Of a stretch of 6,971 nucleotides of DNA, positions 1 to 5,683 are shown piece after piece. The notes under the pieces are model-generated. The model saw only the letters and a program-made list of their open reading frames with translations, had not been told where the DNA came from and did no database searches. The stretch's first letter is position 1, and every line of letters begins with the position of its first letter. The stretch lies in contig UREH01000124.1 in the NCBI GenBank assembly GCA_900546835.1, positions 1 through 6,971 on the forward strand, written 5' to 3'. The stretch comes from an uncultured Porphyromonadaceae bacterium. Lineage in GTDB: Bacteria > Bacteroidota > Bacteroidia > Bacteroidales > Muribaculaceae. Made by a program: the position numbers and the translations under genes.

Positions 1-99
1 AAGGTCAATGACCGAACCCGAACCCCTCAGGCGACGCCCCAGATGGGCTGTTATGACACGCCCTCATTTCCTTTAAGATTTAAGAATCAACCGCTTAAA
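1..99. other. Window edge with no recognisable gene
   Basis: Two + strand frames are open from the edge, one stopping at TAA 74-76 and one at TGA 103-105. Neither short peptide (about 24 and 34 residues) resembles anything I know. The minus strand gives no convincing start. This could be the tail of an upstream gene or plain intergenic DNA. A weak 8-bp inverted repeat (70-77 with 94-101, CCTTTAAG/CTTAAAGG) sits at its right end. Confidence 0.3.
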
Positions 100-143
100 G
101 GCTGATTACACCGCGCCGTATCGGATGTTACAGCCGTTTTTTT
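100..143 (+). terminator. Candidate intrinsic terminator of an upstream transcript
   Basis: GGCTG at 100-104 pairs with CAGCC at 131-135. The interior is partly paired, with TTACA at 106-110 against TGTTA at 126-130 (one mismatch) and CCG/CGG at 116-118 and 122-124. A run of seven T follows at 137-143. Stem plus T-run is the intrinsic terminator pattern and suggests that a + strand gene ends just to the left. The stem is imperfect, so the call is tentative. Confidence 0.4.
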
Positions 144-202
144 ACATTTTATTACTTGATTTTTACGCTTTGTTTTAGCAAGTAGCCGTTTTCACGACTA
201 CT

Positions 203-240
203 ATTGTTTCCGGCTCGGCGAAACAATCGCCGTTTCCGCC
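203..240. other. Two mutually exclusive stem-loops in the leader region
   Basis: ATTGTTTC (203-210) and GAAACAAT (220-227) form a perfect 8-bp stem around a 9-base loop. GGCGAAAC (217-224) can instead pair with GTTTCCGCC (232-240), leaving one bulged C. The two stems share bases 220-224 and cannot coexist. The position is about 150 bases upstream of the lipoprotein start. No T-run follows, so this is not an ordinary terminator. It could be a leader RNA switch or a protein-binding palindrome. Confidence 0.4.
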
Positions 241-311
241 GAATCATACAATCTCCACTCTATATTTTCAAAATCCCACGCCTTTATACACCCGGAAAAG
301 CCGTAGATTTC

Positions 312-374
312 TATACTTAACCAATTCTCAGCCTTGAATCCATATACTTAACCAATTCATTATCTTAACCAATT
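312..374 (+). repeat. Three direct copies of CTTAACCAATT before the lipoprotein gene
   Basis: The 11-base motif CTTAACCAATT occurs at 316-326, 347-357 and 364-374. The first two copies extend to the 16-base match TATACTTAACCAATTC (312-327 and 343-358). Start-to-start spacings are 31 and 17 bases. The last copy ends 12 bases before the ATG at 387. They may be operator sites or an RNA feature in the 5' untranslated region, or may have arisen by local duplication. I could not place a good TAnnTTTG promoter nearby; TATATTTT at 261-268 is the nearest resemblance. Confidence 0.6.
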
Positions 375-386
375 AATTATACATTT

Positions 387-1037
387 ATGAAAACAAGACA
401 CTTTTTAGGCGCGATAGCTCTTGCTCTTGCTTCATTCACACTTGCATCGTGCTCGGGCAGCAACGCTTCAGAGTCCGACCTCTTCGGCGCCATTCCCGGC
501 GAGATGACGCAGTTCCAGAGCGAAATGGATGCCTTGCAGGAAAAAGCCAAGGACATCAAGACCGAAGCCGACAAGAAGAAACTCATCGCCGAATCTCAGG
601 AAATCCAGGAAAAATACACCGCAAAAATCGAGGAAACGGCCAAGGCTCTCGATGGCAAAGAACTGAAAATCACCGACGGCGAATTTACCGTTGCTCAGCC
701 CGTTACGCTCACATTCGAAGGGCTTTCGAGCAAGAAGAATCTCTCTCCGCGCTTCAAACTCGGAGGAGAGCTCTCCGTGCCGGCCGACTTCTCGCCCGCG
801 GCTCCCCTGATCGGCGCATCCTATACTGTATATCTCGTAGGCTACGACGCCGAGGGCACGGCTCTCTTCGCCAGCAAAGCAGGCTTCGTTCCCGCCGAAA
901 ACGTCGACGGCAAGGGGTTGGTGAAAGCCGGCACCCCCGTGACTCTCGAAACCCTCACCTACAACGACAAATACAACGAAATCTACCCGAAGGTGAAATC
1001 GCTGAAATTCGTTGTCGACAAACCCCAGTCGCTCTGA
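387..1037 (+). CDS. Small exported lipoprotein with coiled coil and beta-rich C-terminal domain
   Basis: A 216-residue protein of unknown function. The N-terminus is a lipoprotein signal: basic residues K2 and R4, a hydrophobic stretch from residue 6 to 20, and the lipobox LASC with the lipidated cysteine at position 22. A flexible Ser/Asn/Glu segment (23-31) leads into a charged helical region (about 39-88) rich in Lys, Glu and Gln, probably a coiled coil. Residues 90-216 look beta-rich, with alternating hydrophobic residues such as FTVAQPVTLTF and YTVYLVGY. The acidic residues after Cys22 are not a clear surface-export signal, so inner-leaflet periplasmic or surface location is open. The start is set by the signal peptide. 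No Shine-Dalgarno is visible; the upstream bases are A/T-rich, as is usual in Bacteroidota. It is the first gene of a likely operon with the membrane protein 19 bases downstream. Confidence 0.85.
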   Translation: MKTRHFLGAIALALASFTLASCSGSNASESDLFGAIPGEMTQFQSEMDALQEKAKDIKTEADKKKLIAESQEIQEKYTAKIEETAKALDGKELKITDGEFTVAQPVTLTFEGLSSKKNLSPRFKLGGELSVPADFSPAAPLIGASYTVYLVGYDAEGTALFASKAGFVPAENVDGKGLVKAGTPVTLETLTYNDKYNEIYPKVKSLKFVVDKPQSL

Positions 1038-1056
1038 TTCTTATTCCGGAAAACTC

Positions 1057-1479
1057 ATGAAAGAACTCCTTAGACTTATCGAGGCCAACAGGCGCATATG
1101 CCTCATCGCCGCTGCAGCCCTGATGCTCGTATTCTTCGCATTCTGCCCCGCCATCGACATCATGGGCAAAGCTACAGCAACGGGCCTGAAAGTAGTGTTC
1201 AAAGGCTCGGGACTCGGATTCAGCCGCCTGGTGTCGACCCTGATGCTCATCGTCCCTATCGTGGTGATCGTGGCCCAGTTCGTAAAAATCAAGACGCCGG
1301 CAGGGATGATCGTCACACTTGAAGACGCCTGTTTCATCGCCGGAATCGCACTGTTCATCCTTCTGGCCGTCGCCCTTCCTGAACATATAAGCCTCGCCCT
1401 TGGCAGCTATCTCTATTTCGTAGCCGCCATCCTCGGACTTGCGGTAGCCAACACCGGTCGCATCTCCTCGCGTCTCTGA
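1057..1479 (+). CDS. Small membrane protein with four predicted transmembrane helices
   Basis: A 140-residue protein that I do not recognise. Hydrophobic segments fall at about 14-33, 58-76, 91-107 and 111-130, giving a four-helix inner membrane protein. A short basic N-terminus (K2, R6, R12, R13) suggests a cytoplasmic N-terminus. The loop between the first two helices carries a conserved-looking stretch, DIMGKATATG then GSGLGFSR, rich in glycine. I chose the ATG at 1057 over the in-frame ATG at 1012. The later start gives a normal MKELL start with a basic cap and a 19-base gap after the lipoprotein gene, while the earlier one would overlap it by 26 bases and add a polar extension. Close spacing on both sides suggests co-transcription with the lipoprotein and the papain-fold protein. 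A partner role for those two is inference only. Confidence 0.8.
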   Translation: MKELLRLIEANRRICLIAAAALMLVFFAFCPAIDIMGKATATGLKVVFKGSGLGFSRLVSTLMLIVPIVVIVAQFVKIKTPAGMIVTLEDACFIAGIALFILLAVALPEHISLALGSYLYFVAAILGLAVANTGRISSRL

Positions 1480-1502
1480 GATCCCACTCCTGTGCCACAG
1501 CA

Positions 1503-2108
1503 ATGAAACCCTCGAAAGCAGTCAGCATTGCGCTGGCCACAGCAGCCACAATAACCGCAGCTATTGCAGCTGCGGTTATTTACGTTGTCTGCACCACGCC
1601 ACGCCACTCCGAGCCCGACACCCGCGGGTGGCAGACGGGCTATATCTTTTTCAGCGTAGGCGACTCCTGGAAGAGCTACGCCGTGCGCGGCCTCACGCGC
1701 GCCAGAGGAGAGGCTCTCACCGACTCCACACCCTCCCACTGCGGCATGGTGGTTATGGACGGCCCGCGGCCGCTGCTGGTCCACGAGTCGACATCCGAGG
1801 GCCATATCGTGGCCGAGTCGCCCCGGGATTATTTCGAGAAAAACGGCTCGCGCTGCATCTACGCCCTCCCGGCCCCGGGAGCGGTCGATACACTGCGCCT
1901 GAAGGCCGACATAAGCGCGATGCTCGGGGCGCGCACACCATTCGACTTCGATTTCAACCATTCCGACTCGTCGGCGCTCTACTGCAGCGAGCTGGTGGTG
2001 GCGCTGCTCGAGCACAACGGCAACCGCTCGCTTTCCTCTCTGCGCGACCGGAAATTCATCTATCCCCAGGATATCGCCGACCGCTGCCGGCGTGCACCCC
2101 GCCATTAA
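1503..2108 (+). CDS. YiiX/YebB-like permuted NlpC/P60 (papain-fold) cysteine hydrolase, membrane-anchored
   Basis: A 201-residue protein with a hydrophobic Ala-rich segment at about 6-30, either a signal anchor or a cleaved signal; Cys30 lacks a lipobox. The body fits the circularly permuted NlpC/P60 group (YiiX/YebB, DUF830), in which the catalytic histidine comes before the cysteine. The motif SHCGMV at 78-83 supplies the likely catalytic His79, HES at 94-96 offers the third polar residue Glu95, and LYCSEL at 159-164 supplies the likely nucleophile Cys161. The phrases GDSW near residue 53 and FDFDF near 147-151 also suit this fold. Relatives are thought to cleave or bind amide, ester or thioester substrates; the substrate here is unknown and could be peptidoglycan or a lipid. 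It probably faces the periplasm. It lies 23 bases after the membrane protein gene, apparently the last gene of the operon. A strong hairpin is embedded in its anchor codons. Confidence 0.8.
   Translation: MKPSKAVSIALATAATITAAIAAAVIYVVCTTPRHSEPDTRGWQTGYIFFSVGDSWKSYAVRGLTRARGEALTDSTPSHCGMVVMDGPRPLLVHESTSEGHIVAESPRDYFEKNGSRCIYALPAPGAVDTLRLKADISAMLGARTPFDFDFNHSDSSALYCSELVVALLEHNGNRSLSSLRDRKFIYPQDIADRCRRAPRH
1550..1580. repeat. Perfect 13-bp inverted repeat within the anchor codons of the papain-fold gene
   Basis: AATAACCGCAGCT (1550-1562) and AGCTGCGGTTATT (1568-1580) are exact reverse complements around the loop ATTGC. The hairpin starts 47 bases after the A of the start codon and lies within codons 16-26. 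Alanine codons (GCA, GCT, GCC) supply part of the symmetry, but 13 perfect pairs exceed what that alone should give. Only a weak T-rich tail follows, so a full terminator is unlikely. Confidence 0.85.
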
Positions 2109-2135
2109 TACATAAGCCGATAATACATAAGCCGG
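2106..2135 (+). repeat. Tandem 15-bp repeat spanning a stop codon
   Basis: Two adjacent copies of TAATACATAAGCCGR (2106-2120 and 2121-2135) differ only in the last base. The first copy contains the TAA stop of the papain-fold gene and the second repeats it in frame. This is a recent-looking local duplication at the gene end. Confidence 0.8.
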
Positions 2136-2154
2136 CGGCCGATGTAGGCGGCCG
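2136..2154. other. GC-rich stem-loop between the papain-fold and helicase genes
   Basis: CGGCCG at 2136-2141 can pair with CGGCCG at 2149-2154 around a 7-base loop. The nine-base direct repeat GGCGGCCGA at 2134-2142 and 2147-2155 underlies it. No T-run follows, so it is at best a weak or factor-assisted terminator of the first operon. It ends 11 bases before the helicase promoter. Confidence 0.3.
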
Positions 2155-2165
2155 ACGGCGTCCTA

Positions 2166-2197
2166 TTTGCCTGTTTCGCAATTTTCAGCTAACTTTG
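2166..2197 (+). promoter_or_regulatory. Bacteroides-type promoter of the DEAD-box helicase gene
   Basis: TTTG at 2166-2169 and TAACTTTG at 2190-2197 match the Bacteroides -33 (TTTG) and -7 (TAnnTTTG) elements with a 20-base spacer. Transcription would start near 2203-2205, giving a leader of about 40 bases before the ATG at 2243. Confidence 0.75.
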
Positions 2198-2242
2198 CGC
2201 CCGAAAATCGCAGACTTACAGCAGATACACGTAAACGCATAT

Positions 2243-3541
2243 ATGTTTTTCGACGAATTGGACCTGAGCGACGACGTGCTCGACGCGCTCGACGCCATGA
2301 ACTTCTCCGAGTGCACTCCCATCCAGGAGCAGGCCATCCCCATAGCCCTGACCGGCTCCGACCTAATAGCCATAGCTCAGACCGGCTCGGGCAAGACGGC
2401 CGCCTACCTGCTGCCGGTAATCGACCTCCTGGCCGACCTTCCCGCCCCGGAAAAAATAGTGAACTGCGTGGTGATGGCCCCCACGCGCGAGCTCGCCCAG
2501 CAGATCGAGCAGCAGTTCGACGCGCTCAGCTACTATCTGCCCCTGTCGTGCATCGCCGTTTACGGCGGCACCGATGGCGCCACCTTCGCGCAGCAGCAAC
2601 GTTCCATGCGCGAGGGGGTCGATGTGGTGGTGGCAACCCCGGGCCGCATGATCGCACTGCTACAGACGGGCAACATCGACCTCTCGAAAGTGCGCCACCT
2701 GATTCTCGACGAGGCCGACCGAATGCTCGACATGGGTTTCTACGACGACATAATCCGTATCGAGAAACACATGCCCAAGGAGCGCCAGACACTCCTCTTC
2801 TCGGCCACGATGCCTCCGAAAATCCGCAAGCTCGCCCAGACCATTCTCCGTAACCCCAAGGAGATACGCATCGCCGCATCGAAACCGGCCGAAACCATCG
2901 CGCAGAGCGCGCGCTTCGTGGAGTCGGACATGATCAAGGAAGACGTATTGCTCGACGTGCTCAAGGCCAACCGTGGCAAGCGCATCATAGTGTTTGCCGG
3001 TGCCAAGCAGCGCGTGCGCGAGCTTACGCGCATCCTGCGCCGCAAGGGAGTGAAGGCCGCCGAAATCCACAGCGACCTCGACCAGAAGGAGCGCGACGCC
3101 ACTGTCCACGACTTCCGCAACGGCACGGTCGAGGTGCTCGTGGCCACCGACCTGCTCGCCCGCGGCATCGACATCGACGAGGTGGCGCTGGTGGTGAATT
3201 TCGACGTGCCGCGCGAACCGGAATCGTACGTTCACCGCATCGGCCGCACCGGGCGCGCAGGCGATTCAGGCGAAGCCCTCACGCTCGTCAGCCCGCGCGA
3301 CCGCCGTGCATTCTCGGCCATCGAGTCGGTGCTGAAAATCAAGATACCCGTCGACGGGCGCGGCATCCCGGCCCGATCCAACCGACCTGCCCGCAAGCCG
3401 CGAGCCGACCGCAAACAGAATCTCGACGGCATGCAGAATCCCGACGGCAAGCAGAATTCTGAAAAGCCGCGCTTCAAGCGCAGATTTCCCCGCCACTCCG
3501 GATCCAAAGCTTCCAGGCCACCCAAGGCCCCTGAAGCCTAA
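2243..3541 (+). CDS. DEAD-box ATP-dependent RNA helicase (RhlE-like)
   Basis: A 432-residue RNA helicase that uses ATP to unwind or remodel RNA in the cytoplasm, likely in ribosome assembly or RNA turnover. All core motifs are visible: Q motif around F21 to Q28, motif I AQTGSGKT at 45-52, Ia PTRELAQQ at 80-87, GG at 108-109, TPGR at 142-145, the DEAD box at 156-159, SAT at 197-199, IIVFAGA at 248-254, motif V VATDLLARGID at 300-310 and motif VI HRIGRTGRAG at 331-340. Both RecA-like domains are therefore complete. The tail from about 379 is Arg/Lys/Pro-rich with a short QN-DG repeat, typical of RNA-binding tails of this family. The frame stays open far upstream, but the ATG at 2243 is preferred: the promoter lies just before it and the protein then begins MFFDELDLSDDVL, like its relatives. 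RhlE-like is a family-level call; a specific symbol is not justified. Confidence 0.95.
   Translation: MFFDELDLSDDVLDALDAMNFSECTPIQEQAIPIALTGSDLIAIAQTGSGKTAAYLLPVIDLLADLPAPEKIVNCVVMAPTRELAQQIEQQFDALSYYLPLSCIAVYGGTDGATFAQQQRSMREGVDVVVATPGRMIALLQTGNIDLSKVRHLILDEADRMLDMGFYDDIIRIEKHMPKERQTLLFSATMPPKIRKLAQTILRNPKEIRIAASKPAETIAQSARFVESDMIKEDVLLDVLKANRGKRIIVFAGAKQRVRELTRILRRKGVKAAEIHSDLDQKERDATVHDFRNGTVEVLVATDLLARGIDIDEVALVVNFDVPREPESYVHRIGRTGRAGDSGEALTLVSPRDRRAFSAIESVLKIKIPVDGRGIPARSNRPARKPRADRKQNLDGMQNPDGKQNSEKPRFKRRFPRHSGSKASRPPKAPEA
3416..3457 (+). repeat. 18-bp in-frame repeat in the helicase tail
   Basis: CAGAATCTCGACGGCATG (3416-3433) is repeated with two changes at 3434-3451, and a third partial copy, CAGAAT, follows at 3452-3457. 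It encodes QNLDGM, QNPDGK, QN. The unit is a multiple of three, so copy-number change would alter tail length without a frameshift. Confidence 0.8.
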
Positions 3542-3581
3542 CCGACCATAAATCACCGCGATATATCGATTTTTTTTTCGT

Positions 3582-3620
3582 AAAAATCCCCGCGTCGGCG
3601 CTTGCCGGTTCGGGATTTTT
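3582..3620. terminator. Bidirectional terminator-like hairpin after the helicase gene
   Basis: AAAAATCCC (3582-3590) and GGGATTTTT (3612-3620) form a perfect 9-bp stem. A nested stem CGGC/GCCG (3596-3599 with 3604-3607, loop GCTT) closes the interior. A- and T-runs flank it, as in bidirectional intrinsic terminators. A separate run of nine T lies just upstream at 3570-3578, after the short palindrome CGATATATCG (3559-3568). The structure lies 41 bases past the helicase stop and shares bases with the rpsA promoter. Confidence 0.6.
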
Positions 3621-3631
3621 GCGTATCTTTG
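3602..3631 (+). promoter_or_regulatory. Bacteroides-type promoter of rpsA
   Basis: TATCTTTG at 3624-3631 is a full match to TAnnTTTG. TTG at 3602-3604, 19 bases upstream, can serve as the -33 element. Transcription would start near 3638, giving a leader of about 95 bases. The -33 element lies within the preceding terminator-like hairpin. Confidence 0.7.
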
Positions 3632-3644
3632 CGCTTGCCTTTCG

Positions 3645-3677
3645 GGGCACGCCCTGCGCCCGGCTCTATTGCAGAGC
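3645..3677 (+). promoter_or_regulatory. Small stem-loops in the rpsA leader
   Basis: GGGC (3645-3648) can pair with GCCC (3658-3661), and GCTCT (3663-3667) pairs perfectly with AGAGC (3673-3677) around ATTGC. They are followed by an AT-rich stretch (3699-3733) free of a Shine-Dalgarno. S1 is autoregulated through its leader in Escherichia coli. A similar control here is inference. Confidence 0.35.
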
Positions 3678-3733
3678 TTCAGCGCCTGGCACCGAGACTT
3701 TTATAAATTATATTTATTAACCCAACTAACTAA

Positions 3734-5518
3734 ATGACTGAAGAAGTTAAAAACTCTCCCATCGCTGATTTCGACTGGGAAGCCTACGAAAACGGCGACA
3801 CCAAGAGCGACAAGAGCCGTGAGGAACTCACCAAGACCTACGACGAATCGCTCAACACCGTCAAGGACAAAGAAGTAATCGAAGGTACCATCATCGCCCT
3901 CAACAAGCGCGAGGCCGTGGTTAACATCGGTTATAAGAGCGACGGTATCATCCCCATGAACGAATTCCGCTACAATCCCGACATCAAGGTCGGCGACGTT
4001 GTGGAAGTCTTCATCGAGAACCAGGAAGACAAGAAGGGCCAGCTCATCCTTTCCCACCGCAAAGCCCGCGCAGCCCGCTCGTGGGACCGCGTCAACGCTG
4101 CCCTCGAAAACGACGAAATCATCAAGGGCTTCATCAAATGCCGCACCAAAGGCGGCATGATTGTCGACGTATTCGGCATCGAGGCCTTCCTCCCCGGCTC
4201 GCAGATCGACGTCAAGCCCATCCGCGACTACGACATCTTCGTTGGCAAGACCATGGAATTCAAGGTCGTCAAGATCAATCCCGAATTCCGCAACGTGGTT
4301 GTCAGCCACAAAGCACTCATCGAGGCAGAGCTCGAGCAGCAGAAGCGCGAAATCATCGCCAAGCTCGAAAAAGGCCAGGTGCTCGAGGGTACCGTCAAGA
4401 ACATCACCTCCTACGGCGTATTCATCGACCTGGGCGGCGTCGACGGTCTCATCCACATCACCGACCTTTCCTGGGGCCGCGTAAGCCATCCCGAAGAGGT
4501 TGTTCAGCTCGACCAGAAGCTCAACGTCGTTATCCTCGACTTCGACGACGAGAAGAAGCGCATCGCCCTCGGCCTCAAGCAGCTCCAGCCCCATCCCTGG
4601 GACGCTCTCGCTTCCGAAATCAAGGTCGGCGACAAAGTCAAGGGTAAAGTTGTCGTTATGGCCGACTACGGCGCATTCGTCGAAGTGGCTCCGGGCGTAG
4701 AAGGACTGATCCACGTAAGCGAAATGAGCTGGAGCCAGCACCTCCGCAGCGCACAAGACTTCATGAAGGTAGGCGACGAGGTTGAGGCCGTAGTTCTCAC
4801 CCTCGACCGCGAGGAGCGCAAGATGAGCCTCGGTATCAAGCAGCTCAAGCAGGATCCCTGGGAAGGCATCGAAATCAAATATCCCGTCGGCTCGAAGCAC
4901 ACAGCCAAAGTGCGCAACTTCACCAACTTCGGCGTATTCGTTGAAATCGAAGAGGGCGTAGACGGCCTGATCCACATCTCCGACCTCTCCTGGACCAAGA
5001 AAGTGAAACACCCCTCGGAATTCACCCAGATCGGCGCCGACATCGAAGTGGTCGTTCTTGAAATCGACAAGGACAACCGTCGCCTCTCGCTCGGCCACAA
5101 GCAGCTTGAGGAGAACCCCTGGGACGTATTCGAGACCGTATTCACCGTTGGTTCCATTCACCCCGGCACCATCGTCGAGCTCCTCGACAAGGGCGCTGTG
5201 GTTCAGCTCCCCTACGGCGTGGAAGGTTTCGCTACCCCCAAACACCTCGTCAAGGAAGACGGCTCGCAGGCCAAGGTCGACGAAAAGCTCGACTTCAAGG
5301 TTATCGAGTTCAACAAAGACAGCAAGCGCATCATCCTGAGCCACAGCCGCATCTTCGAAGATGAGGCCAAGGCCGAGAAGGCAGAGGCCCGCAAGGCCAA
5401 ACGCGCTCCCCGCAAGCAGGAAGTGGCTCCCGTGCTCTCCACCCCCGTTGAGAAAACCACTCTCGGCGACATCGAGGCTCTCGCAGCCCTCAAGGAGAAG
5501 CTCTCCGGCAAAGCCTGA
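3734..5518 (+). CDS. rpsA: 30S ribosomal protein S1
   Basis: A 594-residue ribosomal protein bS1, which binds mRNA on the small subunit and helps start translation; in Bacteroidota this matters because most genes lack a Shine-Dalgarno. Six S1 (OB-fold) domains run at about 45-109, 127-193, 212-283, 297-371, 384-457 and 471-548. Domains 3-5 carry the classic repeated signatures YGVFIDLGGVDGLIHITDLSW (split here as YGVFIDL and GLIHITDLSW), YGAFVEV with GLIHVSEMSW, and FGVFVEI with GLIHISDLSW, each ending in a LGxKQL segment. Domains 1, 2 and 6 are more divergent, as usual. The acidic N-terminal extension (1-44) and a charged, partly basic tail (about 551-594, ending EALAALKEKLSGKA) are typical of Bacteroidales S1. 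Length fits the family. The ATG at 3734 follows an AT-rich leader. It is transcribed from its own promoter and closed by a strong terminator, so it is probably monocistronic. Confidence 0.97.
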   Translation: MTEEVKNSPIADFDWEAYENGDTKSDKSREELTKTYDESLNTVKDKEVIEGTIIALNKREAVVNIGYKSDGIIPMNEFRYNPDIKVGDVVEVFIENQEDKKGQLILSHRKARAARSWDRVNAALENDEIIKGFIKCRTKGGMIVDVFGIEAFLPGSQIDVKPIRDYDIFVGKTMEFKVVKINPEFRNVVVSHKALIEAELEQQKREIIAKLEKGQVLEGTVKNITSYGVFIDLGGVDGLIHITDLSWGRVSHPEEVVQLDQKLNVVILDFDDEKKRIALGLKQLQPHPWDALASEIKVGDKVKGKVVVMADYGAFVEVAPGVEGLIHVSEMSWSQHLRSAQDFMKVGDEVEAVVLTLDREERKMSLGIKQLKQDPWEGIEIKYPVGSKHTAKVRNFTNFGVFVEIEEGVDGLIHISDLSWTKKVKHPSEFTQIGADIEVVVLEIDKDNRRLSLGHKQLEENPWDVFETVFTVGSIHPGTIVELLDKGAVVQLPYGVEGFATPKHLVKEDGSQAKVDEKLDFKVIEFNKDSKRIILSHSRIFEDEAKAEKAEARKAKRAPRKQEVAPVLSTPVEKTTLGDIEALAALKEKLSGKA

Positions 5519-5550
5519 GCCATAGCGCTTTCATAAAAACCGCAATCACC

Positions 5551-5591
5551 AAGGCGGCGCATCCCCATCCGGATGCGCCGCCTTTCCTTTT
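5551..5591 (+). terminator. Strong intrinsic terminator of rpsA
   Basis: AAGGCGGCGCATCC (5551-5564) and GGATGCGCCGCCTT (5571-5584) form a perfect 14-bp stem around the loop CCATCC, followed by a T-rich tail to 5591. It lies 32 bases after the rpsA stop. This is the clearest terminator in the window. Confidence 0.92.
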
Positions 5592-5648
5592 GGCAGAAAT
5601 ATTTATACGGCCTGTCTGGCCTATAAACCCTTAGCACGACCAAAGCGT

Positions 5649-5656
5649 TATATTAG
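5649..5656 (+). promoter_or_regulatory. Weak -7 element before the 11-mer repeat protein gene
   Basis: TATATTAG differs from TAnnTTTG at one base and lies 27 bases before the ATG at 5684. No good TTTG lies about 20 bases upstream. The gene follows the strong rpsA terminator, so some promoter must be near, but this one is uncertain. Confidence 0.25.
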
Positions 5657-5683
5657 GGTAAACAGACTAAAACACACACCACT

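Noticed and set aside
1..105. Possible C-terminal tail of an upstream gene
   Set aside because: Open frames from the edge are too short and unrecognised to call. The possible terminator at 100-143 hints at one but cannot decide the frame.
449..1060. A 203-codon + strand frame overlapping the lipoprotein gene
   Set aside because: It is Arg-rich shadow coding of the lipoprotein frame, which has a clear signal peptide and lipobox.
1413..2105. A 230-codon minus-strand frame opposite the papain-fold gene
   Set aside because: The + strand product has catalytic motifs and a membrane anchor, while the minus product shows no family motif and no plausible promoter.
1628..2242. The helicase frame stays open for 205 codons upstream of the chosen start
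   Set aside because: That extension overlaps the papain-fold gene in another frame, is Arg/Pro-rich and resembles no helicase domain. A good promoter at 2166-2197 and a normal N-terminus at 2243 support the short form.
2660..3235. Minus-strand open frames opposite the helicase (2660-3235 and 2740-3174)
   Set aside because: They are antisense to conserved helicase motifs and have no features of their own.
3701..5344. A 547-codon open frame on the minus strand opposite rpsA
   Set aside because: It lies wholly antisense to an unmistakable ribosomal protein gene, is strikingly rich in Val, Asp, Glu and Leu because it mirrors the sense codons, and has no recognisable motifs. Biased codon use in rpsA explains the lack of stops.
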